This document shows, piece by piece, positions 37,401-49,448 of a stretch of 64,000 nucleotides of DNA. A model generated the notes under the pieces. It had not been told where the DNA came from. It worked only from the letters and a program-made list of their open reading frames with translations, and did not search any database. Within the stretch, counting starts at the first letter, position 1, and every line of letters begins with the position of its first letter. This DNA is from Onchocerca volvulus (Eukaryota > Nematoda > Chromadorea > Rhabditida > Onchocercidae). The DNA is taken from the NCBI GenBank assembly GCA_000499405.2, contig HG738139.1, positions 1,616,170 through 1,680,169 of the forward strand, written 5' to 3'. Made by a program: the position numbers and the translations under genes.

Positions 37401-40400
37401 GAGTTCACGACACTGTTGACATTTAATATCAAAAACATAGAAGTAAATAAATTTGTTACTCCGACAGTGATGTATTATTTTCCTGGCAATGCTCTGGCAA
37501 CAAATTTATTTATTTCTATATGTTTTTGATGTTAAGTGTCAACAGTAGCCTAGATTACAGAACAGTGGCAATGTAAAATAGCTACATCCCTTATTTTAAA
37601 ATTTCTTAAACAGGAAAAGGTTAATGTCGAAATCTTTTGGAGCATTCTTATATATTTTTTTACTTCGCTATCAATTTCGGATTTCGATCCGCTAAAAACC
37701 TGGTAACATTCGATAATACATTATAACGAATAACAATATCCTTTTTTTTTCTTGAAACATAAATCAAGAAAAAATTTTGGTTGCAATATTTTTAAGAGTT
37801 CTTTTTTTTTTCATTAAAACAGTTTTCAAAATAGCTTTTAAGAAGACAAAACGTAATTCTAAAATGAATATTTACTTTCACGAATTCTCCTTGCTTGAAG
37901 ATTAGAATACACTGAAGAATTGTCAGCGCTAAATGAATATTATTTCGATCAGTAGCCTCAAGTTCTTTATCTTCCTCCGATGGCATACCTTTTATGTCCA
38001 CTCCGATCGTATTCATACGCACATTCAATTTTGCAGTGGCGACATCCAGTATGCTCTGTAGTAAAATATGTATTGCATAAGGAAGAAGATCAAATATTGA
38101 AAAAAAATTTGAAATTTATGACGAAAATTTAATTTTTATCATTTTCAAAATTTTATATTGCTTTCTAAAATATACAAACAATATGTATAAGCATATAAAA
38201 GATTTTAGTGAAAACTTTATTCATAATAAACTAAAATTACTAGTTTAGCAAAATTTCAATCGCTTCCCATTGAACAGCCGGTAAGATGCAAAATTATCAG
38301 AACTTCATAAAAGTATGAAAATGAACTAACCAATGGAATGTCAATAAGATTTGCCAAGTTATCATCTGAGAGTGTGCCCGTTTCCGACAAAATAGGTAAT
38401 AAATCATTCAAAAAATAATTCACTTTCTGTTTTCCTGATAATCAAAAATAAACTGTAGTGCAAAGCAACCGAAAATGCTAATAAAATACAAGTCATTTGC
38501 TTGGATTTTCCAGAATCTTCAATTTGATTTTTATAACATTAAATAGCAAATTAGGGTTCGACGATTTAGTACAAATCATGAAATCTATTCTAAGCTTTCT
38601 TTTTGAAACTGAAAATGTCTAATTATAACGATTACTTTCTTCAGTACAAAAAAGCACTCTTACTTCCTTCAAAGCTTGTTTCATCATTGTCCGATGTTTC
38701 GCGAGAGCTACAACTGGTATCATCGGAATCTACTTCTGCCCAACGTTCAATGCAACACATCGCTGTTCTGATTGCTAAACGACGTGATGCTTTTGGTTCC
38801 TCCTCTTGAATTTTCTAAAAGAATTTGTAAAATTAGTTCTTATTCATCGAAAGTATTAAATGTCATTTTAACAATGATATTACTGAAATTGAATAATTTA
38901 CCCATTTCATGTCCTACTTTAATGTTCTAAAGGCATCACTAAAATCAGCATAATACTCTTCATAGAAAAAATTCAAACTGGAACCAAACAAAAAAAAATT
39001 TGCCATTCTACTTTCCTTTATTACTTCATTTTCTTAATTCATTCCTGTTCATCATGATTGTTTTATGATATTTAAATAAAAAAGTAATCTCTCTACCTGC
39101 AAAACTTTCAAAATTCCTTTCTCGAAACGAATGAATGCGCTTTCTGCTTTTTCAGGTTTTATAAGATAGATCCGCAGACTTGCATAGCGGGCTTTAAGCA
39201 GGTTTAGCCAAAAAATATGACTATCACAAATAGTAGAGGTGATCGAGGAAGCATTTTTTTGCTCGTTTTTTTCTTGTTTAACTTCCTCTTGTTCGACCTC
39301 TTCGATCAGAACCTAATAAATGCATTGGTAATCATTATTAAACGAAGAATAGCTCATTTTCCGCAAGAATGCTTCGGAATTTATCAATAAATAATACTTG
39401 AAGCAGAAATAACCTTTTTGTAACTTAATTCTGGTAGATACGAATCATGGTTATCCTCTATTTGCCGAACCAGAAATTCAGCCTGAAATCTTAAGTAGTC
39501 TTAGCAAATATGGTATAAAAACCTCAATTTTATTTATTCTGTATTGAATAGCAGAATATCCATAAAGATGAATGGAGCTAGAGAAAAAAAGACACATATA
39601 AACATAAATATAAAATTTTTGAAAATAAAGCGCTGAAATATCTCATATGATTTGACGCAACCAGCAAAAAACATGATCAACAAAGCTACAAATATGCATT
39701 ACGATCATAGGGTAACTGTTACTATAATTGATGACTATAATTATTTAAAAAATGATGAAATTATTGGAGAATAATAAAAAATTTCGCAACCTTTTCATCG
39801 ACTGTTTCGAATGATGGATCATCGAGAATTCGGTGTAAAATATCAAATATCCCTTGACCAGCATTGTCATACTCCGCTGAGATTCCATGCACTCGATTTT
39901 CTTCATTTTCTATATAACTCGAATACAGAAGGGTCCATAAATTGAAGAGCTATAAACGAGTACTATATTACGTTACAATAGTGCTTGTCATGAATAAAAT
40001 AGATATTTGACGAAGATATTTAGTTACTTCCTTCACAAACTGGAGACCAGATTACACGAATCTATACCAATCGCAGTCCATATTATCCTTGCTTCCTCCC
40101 TCTTCCTTTCCTATCTTTCTTCCACTGTTACCACTTAATCAAGATAAGGGAAATGTTTACAGTAAGTTTTGAAAAGCATTTTAATTTCCACACCAATCAT
40201 TAGGATGACGAGAGTTATTCAGCAAGCTTACTGACGTTAATGATTCTAAAAATGATCCACATCATAAGCCTTACACTACTTCAATAGAGAATTTGATAAA
40301 TTATACAATAAATCGAATTATCTAACGCTAACATCATCCAATCTTTATACTGCTGAAAGATGAGACCTAAGTTTATGTTTCGAGAGAAAGAAAGAAAGAA

Positions 40401-43400
40401 GGGAATTTAACGGATATAAAATTAAAATCATTTACCGCCTTGAATCTGTGGAAGAATGGCAAATGCATTCCTCGTGGAAGAGCTTTGGTATAAAATGATA
40501 AAATGTTGAGTGAACGATCTAGCATAGGGTCGAAAAAATTGGTCTTTCCCGGTGGATATTTTGAAAAGCAATCAATTTTCAGGTTCTGAAATATGAAAAT
40601 TCTATTCGATTATTTGTATTCACTGGTTGCTATCATAATTTGCTTAAGTGATGAAATCCTCAGGCAATTAATTACAATATCTGATGTATTTATGGTAATA
40701 ATTGATGTACCTAAATCTTTAAAAAAGAACATTATGACATACTACAATATATCTTTTTTAAACTAAATTTTAAAAGAATTTCCGATTCACTAACAAAATA
40801 TATGCGAAATTGAAAAAAAAGAAAAAAATCTCCAATATATTTAAGTTCAGCGATAATTTTTTTTTTCTTTCATTCATTTCTAACTATAAAAAACAAACCT
40901 CCCACGGCAATAGCAACGTATCGAAAATCGTTTCGACTAAATTTTTCGGCAACATATCCAACACAACGGCAAAGCAAACGGCGGCATCTCCAGCATTTGG
41001 ATGTTTCTAAAAAATTTAAAATTAGTACTTAATTCCTCACCTCCGATTTTTCTTCTTAGCTTACTTTTTTTCAATTTGCTCATATTTCTCTCGGTTAAAA
41101 AAGACTCTAAATAAAGCAAAAGATTTAAAATATTCAAATGTGTAAATACGGCATAATCTTGGGCGCCATATAACTCTATATCTTTCGCAGTTACCTACGT
41201 TATTCTCCCAGTAAGATCGCGAGGCCTTTTGATTATAAGCTATAATGTGATTCTCAGTGAAGGCATCCTACCATATTTCAATAAAAACATAATGAATGTT
41301 GAAAAGAGTCAAAATCATTTTCTCTGATTTTACGCTAGTGTGACCGTACTATATGTTGGAATAAGATTGTAAATGAGTTACAAATTGATGTGTCCTTTTG
41401 CTTGAATGTTAGAAATATATTCTATTGTGATTAAAATCAATAAAAATTAAAAAAAAAATAGTAAAATTTATAAGTAAGCAAATAATTTACCTCTATAACA
41501 ACCAAAAAATTTTCAATTAAAGAAATATAATATTTTTCTTCCGGTACTTTATAAGGAACTGTAACCAATATTCTTGATAATGACTGCACAAATCCAAAAT
41601 CTCCAAAACAATTTGCACCTGCAAAAACTTTTTTTCAAGGTAGAAATAGAATCGACGAAAATCGCTGATTTGGAATGAAAAGAAAAACAAACCTTCGGTT
41701 ATCGCTGTTATTAAATGATACAATCCATTCTCCAGCAACAAAAGTTTAGTAATATGCTTGCTTATTGCCTTCTGAAAGTCAAAAAAGATAATAAAATGTA
41801 CAGTATGATAAAACTAATGCTTAAAAACCAATATTTGTGCTAGCGGTATATCTGATGAATAAAATATCTATCGTAAAACTATTCTTCAGCGATAGAATTT
41901 GCACTAAATGCATTTTTAAATAAATACCATAAAATTCATAACTTACATGCAACCATTTTGGTTGTTTCTTATTTGCAGTTAATAAAATAAACAACGAAGT
42001 GATTAACATAGGTCTGAAATAACTTCTGTAAAATGATATCCTTTACCAAACAAACATTCTGAGATTATTTCTAAACAACTCGAATAAAACATTATAAAAC
42101 CACCCCAATTATAAGTCTTTGAATAATTATATGATACTCCCAATTATATGTCAGTTAAACAATTACAGATTAATTTGCCGAAAATGTATGTGAAAATAAT
42201 ACCTGTCAACACTTAAAATAAATTCTTCATACTTCTCTCTGTGATCTTTTTCACCCAGTTTAATCAGCTACAAGAATATAATATTATGGCGATAAATACT
42301 TATTGATTTTTGATCCCATTTTGCATAAGAACCATAAAAGCAAAAAAAAAAAAAAGCTGACATTCATATTTCTGTTTTTCTGAATAGTTCTCTCATGAAA
42401 AATAAAGTGTTTCGAAATCATAAAGACAAAAAAGATAAGTCTGGAAAAAAACGAAAACCAACAAACCTGTTCATTTAAGCATATATAATCCGCCAGAAAT
42501 TTCCTCACAACACAATTCTTTATCATTTCGCATGAATTCATCAATACATCAAAAACTTCTAACGCTTTTTTCAGCTAAAAATAGTTCATAAATTAGTCAT
42601 AACATAAGGATAATATATGGAAAACATCAATCACATAATGCAGACATCATTGACAAATCGATCGTTCAAGCTATGTTGGAGTAATCCGATCGATGATGCG
42701 ATCAAAAAATCCCAGAAATACGAAAAACATAAAACCATAAAAAAGTGAAAAATTCTAGTAGCATACTATGCAGACTAACTAACAACAAGTCTCGTAAAAA
42801 ATTAACTATAATAAAGTTAAGCTATTCCTTACTTTCGTTACTGAAATAGCCTGAATTGCTTCAATTAGAGGTATGGAAAAGCAATCAATAACAGATGTTA
42901 ACGATATCTAACATGAATTCTGCCTTAAATTTAAACTCAGAATAAGTTGAAATTTAATCCCCAAACTGCTTGATATTAATAAATTTAAACAATTTCTTGC
43001 CATATATTTTTTAACTAAAGAATATCATCATTAACAAAAATGACCTGCTTCTTTCGAAATTTAATATCGCCAACAATAGGTCTCCAATGCTCCACGAGAT
43101 TACTCCTACCCAGATGTAAAATCACACCTGAATGATAAAACTGGAATGGTAATTAGTTAAGACAAAAAAAAAAAATCATAAAATAAATTTTTAGAGAAAA
43201 AGCAAAAAAAAGTGTTCGAAATTTGTTTCATAAATAATAATTGATAAAAGAAGTAATAAAAAAGATTTTAAAACATCGGGATAGGAAATTTAGAAAGAAA
43301 AAACCATTCACCATCATCAACATATGGTCGAACTGCTGTTGGAATGATAAATTCAAATGCTGTTTCTATAATTGATAATTGGTTAATCGACAGTAGAATT

Positions 43401-44287
43401 GATGGGTTATTTGACGTCTTACGCATATGCTCCAGAAGTTCCGCTACCTACAAACAATACTCTAAACTGTGAATAGTAACCAAAATTCTACAGAAAGAAA
43501 AATTATTAATTTCTAAAAGAATGATTTAAAAAAAAAAAAAAAGAAAAAAAACCAATAAAAAAGGTAAAAAGTATACAAATGGTAACCTTTTTTAGCAAAT
43601 ATAACATGCAGTAAGAATAATGAATTCGATAATCCATTTCAGATTCAACGATATCTGTGGTAGGTGATGGTGGTGAGGGTGATAAAGTGGGAGACCTAGA
43701 ATGATTGTGATCACTCAACAGAGTAATCTCGCCAGTATCCGAATTACATGGAAGATTTTCCGAATTTGGTAATGGGTATTCCTCATCCAACCGTGGATCT
43801 ATCAATCCTTTGCTTCGCATCAGACGTTCCAAATGTATCGTTTGATGTTTCAATGGATCGAATGGTAATCGTCTTACTTTCGGTAAACTCAAAGCTGAAA
43901 AATTTATATGTGCAAAAATATTTTAAACTCTTATTTTACAATTCAAATGGCTTATAAAAAGTATTCTTTGATTTCCAGATGATAAATAAAAAAAAAGGGG
44001 GACTAGGAAATTTCCGAAGGATTCCCTAATAATGATTAAAAACTACTAAAAATTTCATTTATTATAAAACTACTTTATCTTTTTTCAAAATCAGCTGAAA
44101 TTCATCTTTTGTGAAGATTACAGCGTGTCCATACAACTATGTTAAATAACAGCATATATACCAACGTGACATGTACCTTAATCATGAAGCATGAAATAGT
44201 TGATTCAATTTCAACATAAAACTGAAACTTACGCGTGCATCCCATTTGTATCAAATAGAAATAATCGTGAATAGTTATTTGATCCAT
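34460..44287 (-). CDS. TANGO6: TANGO6/RTP1-like HEAT-repeat protein, 25 exons
   Basis: Homologue of Transport and Golgi organization protein 6, related to yeast Rtp1 (nuclear import of RNA polymerase II). Exons: 44287-44233, 43894-43587, 43447-43312, 43127-43045, 42907-42833, 42574-42467, 42267-42203, 42013-41947, 41771-41693, 41618-41491, 41006-40899, 40585-40436, 39949-39791, 39482-39414, 39312-39097, 38814-38664, 38434-38331, 38055-37876, 37215-37040, 36820-36600, 36326-36177, 35851-35759, 35411-35254, 35055-34912, 34633-34460. All join in phase: 1,118 residues, close to the human protein's length. RTP1_C1-like features are DLLDESESVRGHALIKLARG and DSDSYVYLAAINALAELA. RTP1_C2-like features are LLRASVLSSLSNLI and EAEIVRRAAVDLMRAIVR. 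The N-terminus starts MDQITIHDYFYLIQMGC. The exact start is inferred from phase and the nearest ATG. It lies 704 bp downstream of the EF1-beta stop on the same strand. Confidence 0.85.
37412..37546. repeat. Long inverted repeat (hairpin) in a TANGO6 intron
   Basis: Left arm 37412-37457 begins actgttgacatttaat. Right arm 37499-37546 is nearly its reverse complement, ending gttaagtgtcaacagt. About 46-48 bp pair with a handful of mismatches and a small bulge, around a loop of about 41 nt that is less AT-rich. It lies in the intron between exons 37876 and 37215. No flanking target duplication was obvious. Confidence 0.85.
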
Positions 44288-44335
44288 CTTAACAGAAGCA
44301 GGATACAAAACAATGAGAGATCTGAAAACATAAAA

Positions 44336-44734
44336 ATGAAAAAAAAAAAAAAAAAAGAAATAAAAAGAAAAATTGAAGAAAGTTCTAATAAGTTTATTAT
44401 TGAGATTTGTGATAACCTGGTTAGTTCAAAGCAATGCGTTCAAAACACCAACAAGACTGCACTTCTGTATGCCGGAAATACTGAGTTAGCAATCGTTAAG
44501 TCGTTCCATCAAATCGACTCATTGAAAATCATGCCAATCAGATCATCTGAATTCTCGATGGCTAAGGCAAATGATGCCCTATCCACCGACTGGAACTTTT
44601 ACTTCACCAATATGACCGCCTTCACCTATGACTTCCCGCACCTTTACCACAAAACGAAATGCTCAAGTTTTACGAGAAATATCAATTTTGATGCCCCAAG
44701 TGATGGTCTATCGCTTTCTGAAATTAATCGTTGA
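44336..44734 (+). CDS. Orphan ORF, 132 codons, between EF1-beta and TANGO6 genes
   Basis: Not recognised. A single open frame from ATG 44336 to TGA 44734, on the strand opposite to both neighbours and starting 48 bp from the TANGO6 ATG. After a Lys-rich start encoded partly by an A run, the frame from about 44390 has balanced amino-acid use, many C-ending codons (AAC, ACC, TTC, TAC, GAC) and higher GC than its flanks, which looks like real coding sequence. Segments include SSKQCVQNTNKTALLYAGNT and NFYFTNMTAFTYDFPHLY. No signal peptide or membrane helix is evident. It could be a lineage-specific gene, a fragment of an old mobile element or transferred sequence, or chance. It might also be the last exon of a longer gene. 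Confidence 0.4.
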   Translation: MKKKKKKEIKRKIEESSNKFIIEICDNLVSSKQCVQNTNKTALLYAGNTELAIVKSFHQIDSLKIMPIRSSEFSMAKANDALSTDWNFYFTNMTAFTYDFPHLYHKTKCSSFTRNINFDAPSDGLSLSEINR

Positions 44735-44955
44735 AAGATCTTTAACTCTGAAATAATTCAATTCCAATTATGCAACTAAATATAATTTCATCCGATACTT
44801 CGTCCCATATCCACTTCCCGTTATTTCTTTTGTGACTGGATATATTTCAATAAAAATTTTGATTGGAAGTTTCAAGAAGACGGTAATAAGTGGCTTTACC
44901 ATAATAAAAAAAACCAAAAGAAAATTGAAAAAAAACAACTTTTTTAATGAAATGA

Positions 44956-44961
44956 TTTATT
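44956..44961 (-). terminator. Candidate poly(A) signal of EF1-beta
   Basis: AATAAA on the minus strand, 30 bp beyond the EF1-beta stop codon. Confidence 0.5.
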
Positions 44962-44990
44962 CTTCAACAAAATCAACAATAAAACATTCG

Positions 44991-47900
44991 TTATACTTTA
45001 TTGAAAGCTACAATATCAACCGATTGTACTAAATCATCGAAAGCCATAATTTGCTCTTCCAACCAATCCGAAGACACTTTCTCATCTTCCACCACACAAC
45101 AGATCTGGAAAAATTAATTTTCTTTAAGCAGTGCTTAAATTCTAAATTACAAAAAATTTTAACTTTTATCAAAATTTATAATATACAGAAGTTAAATTTT
45201 TCAGAATTACCCAAACACTGTTATATACAGAAGTTAAATTTTTCAGAATTATCCAAACACTTTTAATATCATCAACAACATCGATATCATTATATCTAAT
45301 GTTCTAAATTTTGTCACCACCAAAAAAATTTTTTTCGTTTGTTTTCTTTTTCAGATAATCCTGTCATTAGCATAATTCAGACTATCAAGCTGCTATATAT
45401 TTTATTAAATGTTGTATATATCAGCATTATTTATTATCATTTTCTTTTGATTCTGTCTTATACGTCCTGAACAATAATCCAAATCTACAGTAGCTCTTTT
45501 CTTCGAAGTCATATTTGCAAATACTATAAAAAAAAAACGGAAACTAACAAGCACTCATCAATATATCACAACGAAACCGAGGATAAGTCCTACGACAAAA
45601 AATAATTAAACATACAACAAAAAAAAAAAAATATATATACTAAAAAACAAACTAGAAGTTAAATACCTAAAATAAATCAAACTACCATACTCCCCCCAAA
45701 ATAAAGCAGCAAAACCAATACTAGAGTACTCCACATTAAATCTTCGTATTAATCACTTTCACATTCAGAAAGATCAAAAGAAGCCCAATGAAAATCAACA
45801 AGACAAAAAAGGAAAAACAAAAACTAAAAGACAAACATTAACCCTTACTAAATAATAAAAAAAAAAAAAAAAAACCAACAAATAAAAAGAAAAAGCAATC
45901 TCATAAGTTTGCTTGCTCCAATAAAAGAATATTTTCTACCCCTAAAAACACCAGTAAAGCAAATACATACTTGAAGTTTTTTAATTCCATATGCAACAGG
46001 CAAAACTTTTGCTGCTCCCCAAACAAGTCCATCTAGTTCAATCGTCCTTATATTTTTCTCGATATCAGCTATTTCAATCGAATCATCCCATGGCTTTACA
46101 TCAAAAATGATGTTTGACTTGGCGATCGTAGCTGGCTTTTTCGCTTTTTTCTCTTCATATGCCTTCAAAATTTCGATTTAAGATATTTTATTATAATGAT
46201 TGTTCTGAAATAGCTGTAAAAATCAGCATTTTATAATTTCTTACATTGCTTCAAAAATATCTTTTTTTTCTGTTCTAAAAGGTATTTAACTTTTATGAAG
46301 GTTCTAAAAGGAAAATATTATTCCTTTGATCCGATTGTTACATTCACAGCTGTTTTCTGGCTAATCAAAAATAGATACCACCTTTATTATTTCAATGGGA
46401 CATCGTTCCTTAGTCCGATGAACTGCTATCAACTTGACAAAATATCTCGTAATTTTTTTCAGTTTACATTAAGGAATAGTCTAAAGATATCTTTAAAATG
46501 GAAATCATAATTAATCAACTCAGAACATTTTCCAGGAAGTTGCAATAGATAAGACTTAAAGATCACTACTCTTTTTAATTGTAATATCTCATTATGTCTG
46601 TTCATTTATGTTTATTATTTTGAAATGATCATATTCTGACTTCTAAATAAGTCACATTATAAGCCGATTTCTAGCAACTAACAATTAAAATAATGTAATA
46701 TAATCATATTGAGTTAATGCATATATATATATATATATCAAAATTTCGTGGGGATTTGGAAGGATAAATATATCTGTTTAAAAATTTCGAAACAGATATA
46801 GTGTCTCTCCAATTTTTCAGGAACTTTTAATATCACTGATTCGTTATTTCGTTGTGCAACATTTCAAATGACGATATCACATCGAAAAATCTCAAATATT
46901 TTTCAATTTATTCTTCTATCCTCTCACAGATCTCATTTATAAATACTGTAAGACAAAAAGCTATGTCAAGAATGAGACAATCAACACAAGCTTTTTCAAT
47001 ATAGTATTTGAGAATATTTAAAAACAAATAAAAGACTTGCCTTAAGCCGTGCAGCAGTTATGCGTGCTTTTTCTTCGTCATCTTCATCATCTGAACCAAA
47101 TAAATCAATGTCTTCATCGAGCTCTTTTTTTTCGAGATCCCCATCAGCAGAAGTCATCGGAGTAGGCCATCTAAACAAAAATTTCCAAAACTTTATTCGT
47201 CGCTCTTTTATCAAAAATCAATCAAACCTAACAATCAGTGATTTAATCGAGAAAGGGAATCATGTCATAATGGATAATGATCGTTTGCATCCTACGGCAA
47301 ACTTGTAACCAAACCAATAAAACATAGGAAGAAAAAAAGAACAACATAATATAAGCTATTTTACCATCCTAACTGAATCTCAAATAATTTCTCCATTAAA
47401 TATTTTAATCATATAAAATTTCCTCGGAACAAATTTAACAGTATAAAAGATTCAGGATGGCTTTCTTGTTATATTCTTTTAATGTAGAATTATTTTTAAG
47501 CGAATATATTAATTATCAAGCAATTATAAAATAAGAGGAAAGCAAAATTACGATTTTCGCTCTTCGTCGCTGAAACTTCCTATATTTCGGTACCAACGCA
47601 AAACATTAGCATATTTCGTTGCTGGTTCTGAAGTGAGCGATTTGAACAGCTGTACATCATCGCCAGATGGTGTGTATCTGAAAAGCATATTCCTACAACT
47701 GATTAGTCCCGATCAACACGAAAAACATGAAATGAAGTGGTTAATAATGATATTCGCATATACTACCACTTCTTCGAGAATACTTATCATTTCAAGCTGC
47801 TTCCGGTACCATCAATTCTTATTTCTCCTCTATTCTTTAAATCATAATTATCAACAGCAATGAAATCTCGCAATAAAATTGTACAAAGATAATGAAGTTA

Positions 47901-48257
47901 GAGTTATATAAAAAAAGAAAAATGCGTAAACAAAAAAGTCAATAATAATCCTAAATAAGATCTGTAATACTACTTATAATTTGCCTTTCTCATGAAATTC
48001 TGAGAATTTTAGAATTGCTCACTATCAATCTCTGTTTAATATGCATTTCTTATCTCATAAGAAAAAAATTTACTTTAGCAAATTCTTCAATGTACAAAAA
48101 AAGAGAAAAAAAATACAAACGATGAAGAAATGGAAAATAAAAAAAGAAATCACAAAAATAAGTAAACAAATTACCCGGATGCATAGGCGAAATTCTCCAA
48201 ATGCCTATTAAAAGCTGCTAATCCATTATCTGCCTTCAAATCATACATTGTCGCCAT
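44991..48257 (-). CDS. eef-1B: Translation elongation factor 1-beta (eEF1B alpha), 5 exons
   Basis: Guanine-nucleotide exchange subunit that recycles eEF1A-GDP during cytosolic translation. Exons: 48257-48175, 47677-47552, 47170-47041, 46162-45971, 45104-44991. All join in phase: 214 residues, the usual length. The N-terminal GST-like-derived region starts MATMYDLK and includes [20 protein letters not shown]. An acidic linker follows ([15 protein letters not shown], the classical casein kinase 2 site). The C-terminal EF1-GNE domain has [34 protein letters not shown] and a Val/Asp-rich end (DIVAFNKV). Two in-frame ATGs exist; I chose the upstream one at 48257. Intron 3 has a GC donor (AAG|gcaagt). 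TANGO6 follows on the same strand, so a polycistronic unit is possible. Confidence 0.96.
45181..45263. repeat. 42-bp two-copy tandem duplication
   Basis: Unit starting atatacagaagttaaattt at 45181 and 45223, with a single c/t difference, in intron 4 of EF1-beta close to the last exon's acceptor. Confidence 0.88.
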
Positions 48258-49448
48258 GTGTGAGAAAGAAATTACCTGTCGATTTGGTAAAAGTTTATAT
48301 TGTTAATCTCTATTGAAAATATATCAAATATAACATAAAATACAGAAAAATACCAAAGGGATCAAAAAAGCACAATGGGAAAAAATTGACAACTTATCAG
48401 TTATAAGTAGCGGAATTTATTATAAAATCAAATATATTTTTTCTTCTTTTGGAATGTCTCAAAAATTATCTACTTTTTATTTAAATAAGCAATATGCATC
48501 TATTTAATGTAAATCATTCTTGGCCAAAAAAGATTTGAAGAAAAATTACTGAATATGAATTCTTGAATTTATATTATACACATAAAATTACCAATCCTTC
48601 TAAAAATTTAACTAACTAGTATTTTTGCAAATAAGAATAATCACACAGAAATTATTTTCAAATATAGCAAGGATAAAACTTTCACAATTTTGGGACGAAA
48701 TCTAAATTAGTAATACCTTATAACTTCTTGATTCAAACTGTTTTGAAAATTTGCAGCAATCTGAACTAACCAGCTACTAGGTCATTTATCTCGATACTCA
48801 TCGAAAAAGAAGGAAATACTCATCTAATTAGTTTCATTATTTCTACTATTAAATGAATATCATGTATAGTCCTTAAAATAGTCCCGTCTAATACTCAAGT
48901 AATATTTCTTTCAATGAAAATAATTATGCATAATTTCATTCTTTTTTTTTGGATGAATATTGAACGAAATTTAAATTCGTCAAAAATTTCATAAACATAC
49001 AAAAAAGAATTCTTCAACTGACTCTCTCATAATTCCTGGAACTTAAATCTCAAATCGACAAAACAGCAAGAGGAAAAACCCCCTGCCCGACCCCCGCGAC
49101 TTCCCGAACCAGAATCTCCACCCATCGAGAAAACCGTACAAAAGCCGCTTAAGGTATCTCAATTATTTTACTGTCATAATCACTGCTGAAATTCTTTGCA
49201 AGACCTAAAATCTCTGTCGCAGCACAAAATTTGACGAATTCATTTTGTTGAAATGTAGTTTTTGGAAATTTCACTGGGATTATATTATTCCGAGTGTTCT
49301 TGATGAATCATTATTGTTACCATTATTACAGGTAATTATGTGGTTAATAAAACAATTAGAAGCAAAAAAATCTCGAAATATTGAAACCTAAATTTGTTGA
49401 AAAGAAATCCATCTGTTTCCAAATTGTTGAAGTTGATAAACGAATGGA
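48258..49448. other. Divergent region between EF1-beta and chimaerin, with a proline-rich exon candidate
   Basis: Upstream DNA shared by EF1-beta (-) and chimaerin (+). Mostly AT-rich. At 49067-49153 (+) there is a GC-rich, proline-rich open segment (EEKPPARPPRLPEPESPP ... KPLK) with an acceptor-like aaaacag before it and AAG|gtatct after it. It looks like a coding exon with SH3-ligand PxxP motifs, but it does not join cleanly to the chimaerin frame. A second open frame, 49360-49447 (KPKFVEKKSICFQIVEVDKR), runs into the chimaerin exon in a different frame. Confidence 0.5.

Noticed and set aside
43748..43957. Plus-strand 69-residue ORF over TANGO6 exon 2
   Set aside because: Antisense shadow of a minus-strand exon whose frame, splice sites and phases fit the TANGO6 model.
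47060..47308. Plus-strand Ser-rich ORF
   Set aside because: Antisense of the acidic linker of EF1-beta (GAT/GAA codons read backwards as TCN/TTC).
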